The notes under the pieces were generated by a model. The model was not told the origin of the DNA. It ran no database searches and saw only the letters and a list, made by a program, of their open reading frames with translations. Both the position numbers and the translations under genes were made by a program. DNA of 22,389 nucleotides from a virus: the IMG/VR virus record IMGVR_UViG_3300025543_000243, positions 1 through 22,389 of that record; one strand, written 5' to 3'. This document shows, piece by piece, positions 13,480 to 20,379 of this stretch (positions within the stretch are counted from its first letter, which is position 1; each line of letters opens with the position of its first letter).

Positions 13480-15665
13480 GTATTAATCTTCCTATTGTTT
13501 CAAAGTTTGATCCGAAGGGTTTACGGCAGGCACAGGATGGTCTGAAGGCTTTTGGAGAAAGCTCTAAAAGCGTTGCTTCAACTGCTGCAAAAGCATTTGG
13601 CGCGGTAAGCATCGCTGCGGGGGCAGCAGCGACAGGGCTCATTATCTCCTCCGTCAAAGCTTTCGGTGAACTAGAGCAAAATCTAGGCGGTTCAGAAGCC
13701 GTATTTGGCAAGTATGCTTTCGATCTTCAAGATACTGCGATGGCGGCCTTCAAAAACATGGGTATATCCCAATCTGAATATCTGGCTACTGCTAACAAGA
13801 TGGGTTCTTTGTTCCAGGGGTCGGGAATTGAGCAGGTCAAAGCTCTTGATATGACAGAAGAAGCTATGCAGCGTGCTGCTGACATGGCTTCTGTTATGGG
13901 TATTGACATGAGCGTGGCGATGGAGTCAGTTGCGGGAGCCGCTAAGGGCAACTTCACCATGATGGATAACCTTGGTGTGGCTATGAACGCGACCTCGATT
14001 GAGGCTTATGCGGCAAGCCAGGGGATGACCGATTTCTCTTTCGCAACTGCGAGTTCTGCCGAGAAAGCAGAAATGGCGATGCAGATGTTCTTGGATCGCA
14101 CCCAACAATATGCGGGAAACTTTGCTCGTGAATCGACTGAAACGATTTCTGGTTCGCTGGGAATGTTGCAGGCTTCTGCAAGCGATCTGCTCGCGGGCTT
14201 AGGTAACGTTGATGCTGATATTCAACAGATGGGCGTCAATGTTGTGGAAGCATTTGACGCTGTTATCAAGAATGTTGTTCCAATCATCGAAAATATCGCT
14301 GACGCTTTGCCCTGGGCAATTCAAAGTATGGTCGAAAGCGCTCAACCGCTCATCGAATCCCTTACTGAAGTGATAGTTGGTCTTATACCGACAATTATTG
14401 ATGCTGGTATTGGTTTGATAGAAGCCTTGTTGCAAGGAATCATGCAAGCCTTACCCGACCTAATCAGCGTGCTGCCGGAAGTTGTGCTTTCTATGGCAGA
14501 GGCGATTTCAGATTTGCTTCCAATGCTTATTGAGGCTGGTGTGGAGGCAATTCTCGCGTTATCGGATGGCATATTGAATACTGTGCCTATGCTGATTCCG
14601 CTTTTGGTGGATGGGTTGTTGAAAGCGATTGATGCGCTGATTGGAGCGCTCCCTGACTTGCTCTATGCGGGCATTTCTATCATTATTGCGCTGCTTGACG
14701 GGCTTTCAACCGCTATGCCGATGCTGATGGAGGCTTTGCCTGGAATTATTGATGCCTTATTAGAGTTCTTGATTGATGCGCTACCCGAAATCATAGACAT
14801 CGGGCTGAGGTTGTTCCTTGCTCTTGTTGGCGCATTGCCTCAGATAATCACAGGCATTGTGGGTGTTCTTCCTGAAATCATTGGCGGGCTTATCGGAGCT
14901 ATTTTGAGTGCTTTGCCGTTACTTATCGATGCGGGCATAGAGTTGTTTTTGGCTATCGTGGGAGCATTGCCGGAGATTATTGTCGGCATTGTCGGTGCGA
15001 TTCCTCAAATTATCACCAGTATTCTGGTCGCGGTTTTGGACTCGCTTCCCATGTTGATTGAGGCTGGATTGAAGCTGTTTGTTGCGCTTATTGGTGCATT
15101 GCCAGAAATAATAGTTGCGATTGTCGGTGCGATTCCCGAAATTATTACTGCCATTGTTGGTGCAATTATAGAATCTGTACCACAACTTATTGCTGCCGGT
15201 AGTGACCTAATTAAGGGTCTTTGGCAGGGTATCAAAGACATGGGTGCTTGGCTGCGAGAGAAAATCAGTGGGTTCTTTGGCGGTGTGGTGGATGACATCA
15301 AAGACTTCTTTGGTATCAGGTCACCTTCTAAAGTGTTTGCGGAAATGGGTAAAAATCTTGGGCGTGGAATGGCTGAAGGTATTGTGTCCTCCACTAAGGA
15401 TGTTCAGCAGGCCATGAACGGGATGATGGCTGCTTCTTCTGGCACTGTTCCTGCGATGAACGCCACAATGAGAATGAGTTCAATGGGTGTGGGAGCTTTG
15501 GGTACTGCGGGTGGCGGAGGTGCTGGGGTCGCTGGTGGGAAACGGGTTTACAACATCAATGTCAACGCTGGGATGGGTGCTAACGGTAAGCAGCTTGGTG
15601 AGCAGATTGTGACAGCTATCAAGAGGTATGAGCGCACTTCTGGCCCTGTGTTTGCGAGCGCCTAA
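13476..15665 (+). CDS. Tail tape measure protein
   Basis: A 729-aa protein that sets tail length and travels through the tube at infection. The N-terminal third is an alanine-rich helical region typical of TP901-type tape measures (ELEQNLGGSEAVFGKYA...MAAFKNMGISQSEYLATANKMGSLFQGSG). The middle (about residues 260-580) is extremely hydrophobic, with many LPxxI segments, and includes three tandem 44-residue repeats. The C-terminal DFFGIRSPSKVFAEMGKNLG motif is widespread in tape measures. The start is GTG 13476 with GGAGG (13466-13470) 5 nt upstream. By the usual 0.15 nm per residue rule, tail length would be near 110 nm (inference). Confidence 0.93.
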   Translation: MSINLPIVSKFDPKGLRQAQDGLKAFGESSKSVASTAAKAFGAVSIAAGAAATGLIISSVKAFGELEQNLGGSEAVFGKYAFDLQDTAMAAFKNMGISQSEYLATANKMGSLFQGSGIEQVKALDMTEEAMQRAADMASVMGIDMSVAMESVAGAAKGNFTMMDNLGVAMNATSIEAYAASQGMTDFSFATASSAEKAEMAMQMFLDRTQQYAGNFARESTETISGSLGMLQASASDLLAGLGNVDADIQQMGVNVVEAFDAVIKNVVPIIENIADALPWAIQSMVESAQPLIESLTEVIVGLIPTIIDAGIGLIEALLQGIMQALPDLISVLPEVVLSMAEAISDLLPMLIEAGVEAILALSDGILNTVPMLIPLLVDGLLKAIDALIGALPDLLYAGISIIIALLDGLSTAMPMLMEALPGIIDALLEFLIDALPEIIDIGLRLFLALVGALPQIITGIVGVLPEIIGGLIGAILSALPLLIDAGIELFLAIVGALPEIIVGIVGAIPQIITSILVAVLDSLPMLIEAGLKLFVALIGALPEIIVAIVGAIPEIITAIVGAIIESVPQLIAAGSDLIKGLWQGIKDMGAWLREKISGFFGGVVDDIKDFFGIRSPSKVFAEMGKNLGRGMAEGIVSSTKDVQQAMNGMMAASSGTVPAMNATMRMSSMGVGALGTAGGGGAGVAGGKRVYNINVNAGMGANGKQLGEQIVTAIKRYERTSGPVFASA
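14775..15170 (+). repeat. Three tandem 132-bp repeats in the tape-measure gene
   Basis: Three in-frame copies of 44 residues each: 14775-14906, 14907-15038 and 15039-15170. Each follows the pattern xALPxLIxxGxxLFxAxxGALPxII, then GIVGxxPxIIxxxxxAxx. A partial copy follows at 15171. The DNA copies have diverged at many third positions, so this is an old duplication rather than a recent one. Confidence 0.85.
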
Positions 15666-16861
15666 TGGCAGTAACAGTCGAGCTCGGTTTGAGCAAAGCC
15701 TTCACCCTTGATGACCCTGTGGCTGGTGTTATCGGGTCTACAGAGTTCACTATTGGTGGTGTGGCCTGGGCTGATGTTACTGACAGGGTGCGCGGGATTA
15801 GTATTTCGCGGGGAAAGAATCGTGACCTTGACAGGTTCAATGCGGGTTCATTGAGTGTGGAGCTCAACAACACTGATAGGGCTTTCGACCCTCTCTACAC
15901 TTCATCACCTTTCTACGGCAACATTGTGCCCAGGCGTGATGTGCGGGTGCTCGCTGATGGGACAGCACAATATGTGGGCAAGGTCACTGACTGGAACCTC
16001 GGCTATGACCCTTCAGGGCAATCTATTGCAGCACTTGACGCTGCTGATGCTCTCACCTTCCTAGCGCAGCAGGTACTCACTGTGGGCACTGCTGTGGAGC
16101 AAACCTCTGGTGCTCGCGTAAACGCTGTACTATCACAGGCAACTATTGACTGGCCCCTAACAGATCGTAACATTGACACTGGTGCTTCAACTTTGGGCGC
16201 TGATGTGTTTGATGGTAACGCTCTCACCTATTTGCAGAAGGTGGAGCTGTCTGAGGGCGGTTTGTTTTTCATTGATAAAGATGGGCGGGTGGCTTTCAAG
16301 GATAGGCTTTCCACACCTACTACTGACAATGTGACAGTGTTTGCTGATGATGGCACAGGTATTCCTTTTGCTCCCGCACAGGTTGAGTTTGGAACTGAGC
16401 AACTGTTCAACCAGATAACAGTGACTTCGCCTGCTGGGACTGCTACAGCTAATGGGGCATTGTCACAAACCAGGTATGGGATTTTGGAAAACTCTGTGGA
16501 CACTTTGCTTTCTACGGTCACACAGGTGGAAGATTATGCTGATTTTCTTGTGGGTCGTTATGATGAGCCTGAGTATCGTTTTGCACAAATCGCTATAGAC
16601 ATGAGTAATCTGTCGAGCGCTCAGAAAGCTTCCATGTTTGCGTTAGACATGGCCTCGGTAATTCAAATCAAGTTCACGCCTAATGATGTGGGCGATCCTA
16701 TTGAGCGTTATGGTCTTGTGATTTCTATTGGGCATGACATTAGCGCTGATGAGCACATCATGAATATCGGTGTGGGGTCATTGCAGACTTCACTATTTGT
16801 TATCGGTGACTCAGAGTTCGGTACAATAGGTGGGAGCGCTCCAGGCGTTCTCGGTTTCTAG
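15665..16861 (+). CDS. Minor tail protein (tail-tip/baseplate)
   Basis: A 398-aa protein. The opening part, with WADVTDRVRGISISRGKNRDLDRFNAGSLSVELNNTDRAFDP, is a hallmark of actinophage minor tail proteins that follow the tape measure. Later VTDWNLGYDPSGQSIAALDAADALTFLAQQ fits the same family. These proteins combine distal-tail and hub-like domains and form the tail tip. No hydrolase motif is evident. It overlaps the tape-measure stop by 1 nt (TAATG). A TACAAT box (16822-16827) near the end may help express downstream tail genes. Confidence 0.82.
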   Translation: MAVTVELGLSKAFTLDDPVAGVIGSTEFTIGGVAWADVTDRVRGISISRGKNRDLDRFNAGSLSVELNNTDRAFDPLYTSSPFYGNIVPRRDVRVLADGTAQYVGKVTDWNLGYDPSGQSIAALDAADALTFLAQQVLTVGTAVEQTSGARVNAVLSQATIDWPLTDRNIDTGASTLGADVFDGNALTYLQKVELSEGGLFFIDKDGRVAFKDRLSTPTTDNVTVFADDGTGIPFAPAQVEFGTEQLFNQITVTSPAGTATANGALSQTRYGILENSVDTLLSTVTQVEDYADFLVGRYDEPEYRFAQIAIDMSNLSSAQKASMFALDMASVIQIKFTPNDVGDPIERYGLVISIGHDISADEHIMNIGVGSLQTSLFVIGDSEFGTIGGSAPGVLGF

Positions 16862-16871
16862 GGGGTTTGAA

Positions 16872-17084
16872 TTGGCTGGTGCAGGGTTCAAATCTTTTGT
16901 GAATGGCAATGTGCTTCTCGCTTCTGAAGTGAACACTTATATGATGGAGCAACAGATTATGGTGTTCGCTGGAACAGCTGCTAGGGGTAGCGCGATTAGT
17001 TCACCAAGCGAGGGCATGTTTGCTTTCTTAAAAGACACTGACACGCTCACTTATCACGATGGTTCAGATTGGCAGGATTTCTAA
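16872..17084 (+). CDS. 70-aa tail module protein, paralogue of the next gene's N-terminus
   Basis: A 70-aa protein: MAGAGFKSFVNGNVLLASEVNTYMMEQ, then VFAGTAARGSAISSPSEGMF, then LTYHDGSDW. This module is common at the start of actinophage tail-fibre proteins, where VNTYLM...FA..AAR....P.EGM..YL.D....YYDGS.W repeats. The proposed start is TTG 16872, with AGGGGG (16860-16865) 6 nt upstream; the frame continues back to an ATG at 16830 inside the previous gene but without a start signal there. It is clearly homologous to residues 1-68 of the next protein. The 1-nt overlap TAATG couples the two. It is probably a tail-tip component. Confidence 0.75.
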   Translation: MAGAGFKSFVNGNVLLASEVNTYMMEQQIMVFAGTAARGSAISSPSEGMFAFLKDTDTLTYHDGSDWQDF

Positions 17085-18130
17085 TGGCTGCAGGCGGTTT
17101 TAAAGAGTTCGTGGCGGGGGAAACTCTTGACGAGGATGAGATCAACGATTACCTGATGCAAGGGATGTTGGTTTTCGCGGGGACAGCTGCGCGTGGGTCT
17201 GCGATTACTTCTCCTGTTGAGGGTCAGTTCACCTATCTCAAGGACAGCGACACGGTGGAGTTTTATGATTCAACGCAGTGGGTTGAATTATCCTCTGGCA
17301 ACGTAATGTTCGATTATCTTGTTATTGCTGGCGGCGGGGGTGGTGGCTCATCAAACAGTGGAAACGTTCAAGCTTCAGGCGGTGGCGGTGCTGGCGGATA
17401 CCGGTGTTCGGTTTCTGGCGAAAACACTGGAGGTGGCTATTCGGCAGAGGAGCCGTTGTATCTTGCCTCGGGTAGTTTTACGGTAACAGTGGGTGCAGGT
17501 GGCACTGGTGGCGCTGCGGATAACACTCCAGGGGTTATCGGTAGCCTTTCACGCTTCTCCTCAGTTGTTTCAATGGGTGGTGGCTTTGGAGGCAGTGGCG
17601 TCACTAATTCAACTTACTCATCATCGGGTGGTTCCGGTGGTGGCGGAAACAGTGCTGGTTATACGCGCGGCGGGGGCGTAACAGCTCAGGGTTACGATGG
17701 CGGGCTGGGCGCTGCGGGTCTTTCTGGTGGGGGTGGGGGTGCCTCACAAGTGGGGACAAACGCGGGCGGTGATGGTGTCTCATCCTCCATAACTGGGTCA
17801 GCGGTAACTAGAGCTGGCGGTGGTGGAGGTGGAACCTATTACACCTACGGTTCGGCACCTCTAGCCGGCGGTACTGGCGGTGGCGGTGCGGGAGCAAGGA
17901 CTTCGACAGCTGCGGTGGCGGGAACGGTAAACACTGGTGGCGGTGGCGGTGGCGGTGCGGGTTTCGAGTCTCAAGTACGCGGTAATTCTGGTGGCTCAGG
18001 GATTGTTATTCTGAAATATCCAGACACCATAACCTTGACAATCGGCGTTGGCCTGAGCTCATCAACTTCAAGCTCTGGCGGTTACAAAATCACAAGCTTT
18101 ACGGCTGGAACGGATACGGTAAGTTTCTAA
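17084..18130 (+). CDS. Tail protein with glycine-rich adhesin-like domain
   Basis: A 348-aa protein. Residues 1-70 are a paralogue of the preceding 70-aa protein (FVAGETLDEDEINDYLMQ...FAGTAARGSAITSPVEGQF...VEFYDSTQW). From about residue 80, FDYLVIAGGGGGG begins a glycine-rich domain of about 230 residues with many GGxGGGG runs, ending GGSGIVILKYPD. This boundary pattern is that of the Gly-rich domain which packs as polyglycine II helices in tail-tip adhesins, with variable loops between Gly runs forming a receptor-binding surface. It ends in a Ser-rich tail module. It is the most likely host-recognition protein of the window. The start ATG 17084 overlaps the previous stop. Confidence 0.8.
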   Translation: MAAGGFKEFVAGETLDEDEINDYLMQGMLVFAGTAARGSAITSPVEGQFTYLKDSDTVEFYDSTQWVELSSGNVMFDYLVIAGGGGGGSSNSGNVQASGGGGAGGYRCSVSGENTGGGYSAEEPLYLASGSFTVTVGAGGTGGAADNTPGVIGSLSRFSSVVSMGGGFGGSGVTNSTYSSSGGSGGGGNSAGYTRGGGVTAQGYDGGLGAAGLSGGGGGASQVGTNAGGDGVSSSITGSAVTRAGGGGGGTYYTYGSAPLAGGTGGGGAGARTSTAAVAGTVNTGGGGGGGAGFESQVRGNSGGSGIVILKYPDTITLTIGVGLSSSTSSSGGYKITSFTAGTDTVSF

Positions 18131-18516
18131 TGGCATACTACGCTTTCGTTGATGACCAAAATACGGTGACAGAGGTTATTGCAGGAAACGATGAAAAAAC
18201 AGGCGACTGGGAAACTTACTACGGTGAGTTTCGGGGTCAGACTTGCGTGCGGACTTCCTACAACACTCACGGCGGTGTGCACTATACGGACGGTTTGCCT
18301 TCCGATGACCAGAATAAGGCACTCCGGTTCAACTATGCGGGAATAGGGTTTTCGTATGATGAAACCCGCGATGCTTTCATCCCGCCACAACCATTCGCTT
18401 CCTGGGTGCTCGATGAGGACACTTGCCTATGGGTAGCACCTATCCCTATGCCCACCGATGGCGTTGCCTATGTGTGGGATGAGGATGCTGGGGACTGGGT
18501 TCCTGCTGATGTCTAA
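18130..18516 (+). CDS. Conserved tail-associated protein of aquatic phages
   Basis: A 128-aa protein. MAYYAFVDDQNTVTEVIAG, DWETYYGEFRGQTCVRTSYNTHGGVHY, NYAGIGFSYDETRDAFIPPQPFASWVLDEDTCLW and YVWDEDAGDW follow the pattern of a small protein I know mainly from cyanophages and other marine or freshwater phages. It usually lies near tail-fibre genes. No catalytic motif or signal is visible. Function is not established; context suggests a tail-fibre part or adaptor. The overlap TAATG with the adhesin gene indicates coupling. Confidence 0.78.
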   Translation: MAYYAFVDDQNTVTEVIAGNDEKTGDWETYYGEFRGQTCVRTSYNTHGGVHYTDGLPSDDQNKALRFNYAGIGFSYDETRDAFIPPQPFASWVLDEDTCLWVAPIPMPTDGVAYVWDEDAGDWVPADV

Positions 18517-18607
18517 ATGTGCTTGGTGTGACATTGAGCATGAATGCAGAGGGTTGTGCGGGGAATGGTGCCAGACACATATTTGCCCTGTGCGTTGCGA
18601 TATCTAA
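18509..18607 (+). CDS. Cysteine-rich 32-aa microprotein (candidate)
   Basis: The 32-residue ORF has seven cysteines (C4, C7, C13, C17, C21, C26, C30), two histidines (H11, H24) and three acids near the N-terminus. The CAWC start and regular Cys spacing suggest a zinc-binding or disulfide knuckle. It overlaps the end of the preceding gene by 8 nt in another frame and ends 36 bp before the endolysin. The Shine-Dalgarno is poor, so expression would depend on coupling. The high Cys density in an otherwise noncoding gap argues against chance. I do not recognise the family. Confidence 0.5.
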   Translation: MSKCAWCDIEHECRGLCGEWCQTHICPVRCDI

Positions 18608-18628
18608 AGAATCCTGAGAAACCCGCGC

Positions 18629-18637
18629 TGGTAGAAT
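18629..18637 (+). promoter_or_regulatory. Leaderless extended -10 promoter of the endolysin
   Basis: TGGTAGAAT (18629-18637) is an extended -10 (TGn plus TAGAAT) ending 6 nt before the endolysin ATG at 18644. No Shine-Dalgarno is seen and no clear -35 is present. It would let the lysis genes be transcribed separately from the tail genes. Confidence 0.55.
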
Positions 18638-18643
18638 TGGGTA

Positions 18644-19333
18644 ATGCGACTACAACAGCCTTGGCCTGCGGATAGGTCTATCAACAAAGCCTCGCCCTAT
18701 GGATGGCGCGTGCATCCAATTTCCCACAAGAAGGCATTTCACAGGGGCGTAGACGTTTCTGGTTCATTCCCTGTAACTGCTGCCGGTGATGGTGTTGTGG
18801 GGCATGTTGGGTTTTCGCGTACTGGTGGTGGGCATGTTGTGGGTATTGATCATGGTGCTGTGTGGACTTTTTATTATCATGGTGCTCAGGCCACTAAGTT
18901 GCGTAAAGGGCAGCGAGTTGAGGCTGGGGATTTCATTTATACCTCGGGGAGTACTGGTGCGAGCACGGGCGCTCATCTCCATTTTGAGGTGCGCAAATCT
19001 AAGACATGGGGCAACACTGTAGACCCTGAGCTTTATCTTTCTGGGCGGGCTCCTGTGGCTTCTAACAGGGTATCTGGGCGGTTGGATAAGGCTACTTGGA
19101 TGCAATGGCAGACTGCTCTGCGTGAATATGGGTATAAAGGGCGCATTGATGGTATCCCTGGCAAGATGACTTACACCGCAATGCAGAAGTGGGCGGGTGT
19201 GAAAGCTGATGGGATTATCGGGCCTAACACTCGTAAAGCTGTACAGTCCAAGCTTGGTGTGAAGGCTGATGGGAAATGGGGCAAGCTCACGATCAGTGCC
19301 CTGCAACGCAAACTGAATGAGGGCAAAATCTAA
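18644..19333 (+). CDS. Endolysin: M23 metallopeptidase plus peptidoglycan-binding repeats
   Basis: A 229-aa protein. Residues 15-135 form an M23 (LytM-type) zinc peptidase: HRGVD (33-37) supplies the first zinc His and Asp, H79 is a probable catalytic His and HLH (111-113) completes the HxH site. Residues 145-229 contain two peptidoglycan-binding repeats (RIDGIPGKMTYTAMQKW and KADGKWGKLTISALQRKL types). It cleaves cell-wall cross-bridge peptides at lysis. There is no signal peptide, so export depends on a holin. ATG 18644 is preferred as it follows the -10 box by 6 nt. It overlaps the next gene by 1 nt. Confidence 0.92.
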   Translation: MRLQQPWPADRSINKASPYGWRVHPISHKKAFHRGVDVSGSFPVTAAGDGVVGHVGFSRTGGGHVVGIDHGAVWTFYYHGAQATKLRKGQRVEAGDFIYTSGSTGASTGAHLHFEVRKSKTWGNTVDPELYLSGRAPVASNRVSGRLDKATWMQWQTALREYGYKGRIDGIPGKMTYTAMQKWAGVKADGIIGPNTRKAVQSKLGVKADGKWGKLTISALQRKLNEGKI

Positions 19334-19572
19334 TGGCTGATGATTCTCAAGACACAGCAACAGTAAAGGTTTCGATGCGGGATATTTATTTAGAGGTGCA
19401 ACGGCAGGGGCGCTTGCTGGAGAAGATTGCCAACTCATTGCCTGATAGTGAGGACAAGATTGATGACCATGAGGCACGCATTAGGAAACTTGAAATGCGT
19501 ATGGGTTGGGCTGTGGGCGGGTTCGGTCTAGTCGCTGCTGTAATGCCCTGGATTGTGAGCATCATTACATGA
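19333..19572 (+). CDS. Small coiled-coil membrane protein of the lysis cassette
   Basis: A 79-aa protein. A charged helical, coiled-coil-like part (about 12-56, with DDHEARIRKLEMRM) leads to a single C-terminal membrane helix (about 57-78). This resembles XhlA-type or other accessory lysis proteins that tether to the membrane and sometimes partner the holin. It overlaps both the endolysin (TAATG) and the next gene (ATGA). Function inferred from topology and neighbours. Confidence 0.7.
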   Translation: MADDSQDTATVKVSMRDIYLEVQRQGRLLEKIANSLPDSEDKIDDHEARIRKLEMRMGWAVGGFGLVAAVMPWIVSIIT

Positions 19573-19790
19573 AACCATCATGGAGAATTCGTAGGCGTTA
19601 CATATTCGCTGCCTTTGTGCTGGGAGCTCTCATGCTTCTCAGTGGATCAGTGGCAGTGCTTCTCAACAATGACAGTGCCACATCAGACCTCATCACTGGT
19701 GGGGTAGCATTGATAACCCTGATTCTTACCAGCTATATTTTCGGTGCTGTGTGGGAAGATAAAGCAAAGAAGGAGAACCTAGATGGATAA
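19569..19790 (+). CDS. Two-helix membrane protein of the lysis cassette
   Basis: A 73-aa protein. A basic N-terminus (KPSWRIRRRY) precedes two hydrophobic helices (about 11-32 and 42-62), and a charged C-terminus (EDKAKKENLDG) follows. The topology fits a holin or antiholin. The start ATG 19569 overlaps the previous TGA; the upstream frame back to 19506 has no start signal and sits inside the previous gene. Its 3' end overlaps the r1t-like holin by 8 nt and carries that gene's Shine-Dalgarno. Confidence 0.72.
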   Translation: MKPSWRIRRRYIFAAFVLGALMLLSGSVAVLLNNDSATSDLITGGVALITLILTSYIFGAVWEDKAKKENLDG

Positions 19791-19983
19791 GTGGAACAAG
19801 TTTTGGGCCTACGCGGGCGAGCGCTCTATCAAAACTGTGGCTCAGACTGCGTTAGCAACCATGAGCGTGGGTGCTGTCGGTATTTTCGATGTGGACTGGC
19901 TCAATGTTGCAAGTGTGGCAGCGCTCGCTGGTGTCATGTCTTTGCTCACCTCGGTGCTCCAGTATGACAAGGCTGGTGAATAA
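19783..19983 (+). CDS. Holin, phage r1t-like
   Basis: A 66-aa protein. WAYAGERSIKTVAQTALATMSVGAVGIFDVDWLNVASVAALAGVMSLLTSVLQ matches the r1t-type holin family common in actinophages: a basic amphipathic start, a first membrane helix, the VDWLxxxSVAALA turn and a second helix. It would form the membrane lesion that lets the endolysin reach the wall. A strong Shine-Dalgarno AAGGAG (19770-19775) lies 7 nt upstream. Confidence 0.85.
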   Translation: MDKWNKFWAYAGERSIKTVAQTALATMSVGAVGIFDVDWLNVASVAALAGVMSLLTSVLQYDKAGE

Positions 19984-20072
19984 TGGCTGACCTAGACCTC
20001 ATAGAGCAAGTAGATGGCTATGCATGCCCGGTAGATCCTATGGAAGCAATGCAGTGCGACTCTTGCCAGTGA
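19983..20072 (+). CDS. 29-aa cysteine-motif peptide after the holin
   Basis: A 29-aa product with acidic N-terminal half and a C-terminal block CPVDPMEAMQCDSCQ (C15, C25, C28). Short peptides ending in CP-DP-EA--C--CQ follow holin or lysis genes in other actinophages, so I think it is real despite its size. Start ATG 19983 overlaps the holin TAA (TAATG). The Cys spacing suits metal binding. Function unknown. Confidence 0.65.
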   Translation: MADLDLIEQVDGYACPVDPMEAMQCDSCQ

Positions 20073-20101
20073 TACACTAAAACCTGAGCAGAGATGCTCG
20101 T

Positions 20102-20141
20102 GAGGCTCGTAGCTCCCACCAGCTGCGGGCCTCTTTTTATT
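20102..20141 (+). terminator. Strong terminator at the end of the late operon
   Basis: GAGGCTCGTAGCT (20102-20114) and AGCTGCGGGCCTC (20121-20133) form a 13-bp stem with two G-U pairs and a 6-nt loop, followed by TTTTTATT. It stops rightward transcription just where the leftward HTH gene ends (20137). A second small hairpin, GAGCA/TGCTC (20086-20099), lies directly upstream. Confidence 0.9.
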
Positions 20142-20346
20142 GCTCTAACCAGCGGTACATTGTGACTCTGGTAACACCGCACTCTTTTGCGAGGGCTTTC
20201 ACTTCAGCACCATCAGCGTAGGCAGTCTTGACTCTGTTGCGTAATTCTATGGTGACTCTTTCGATGCGCTCTAGTTGCCATTCTCGTAGGTCTGCTAGTT
20301 GTGGCAGGCTCAGTGTTTGTAGATCGTAGCTTCCTTGATTCGTCAT
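20137..20346 (-). CDS. Small helix-turn-helix DNA-binding protein
   Basis: A 69-aa protein. A helical N-terminal part (LPQLADLREWQLERIERVTIELRNRVK) is followed by a C-terminal resolvase-like helix-turn-helix, EVKALAKECGVTRVTMYRWL. It is likely a transcription regulator, perhaps dimerising through the first helices. Start ATG at 20346 is chosen over an upstream in-frame GTG (20355) because a -10 box lies 7 nt before it and overlaps that GTG. It runs leftward against the late operon and diverges from the operon at 20439. It could control either side. Confidence 0.78.
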   Translation of the reverse strand: MTNQGSYDLQTLSLPQLADLREWQLERIERVTIELRNRVKTAYADGAEVKALAKECGVTRVTMYRWLEQ

Positions 20347-20353
20347 GCCCACC

Positions 20354-20359
20354 ACTATA
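20354..20359 (-). promoter_or_regulatory. -10 box of the leftward HTH gene
   Basis: On the minus strand TATAGT (20359-20354) lies 7 nt before the ATG at 20346, with no Shine-Dalgarno, the leaderless geometry. No good -35 is visible; the region 20377-20385 is shared with the rightward -35. Confidence 0.5.
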
Positions 20360-20379
20360 CACGCCGATAAACTAAATGG

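Noticed and set aside
17320-17990. Repetitive GGTGGCGG-rich DNA as a possible CRISPR or satellite array
   Set aside because: Repeats are irregular and in frame, and encode Gly runs of the adhesin-like domain; there are no spacers.
18764-19477. 237-codon antisense open frame over the endolysin
   Set aside because: It mirrors a clearly functional M23 gene, lacks a ribosome site and encodes no recognisable domain.
20347-20355. GTG 20355 as the start of the leftward HTH gene
   Set aside because: This codon overlaps the -10 box, so it would not be in the transcript.
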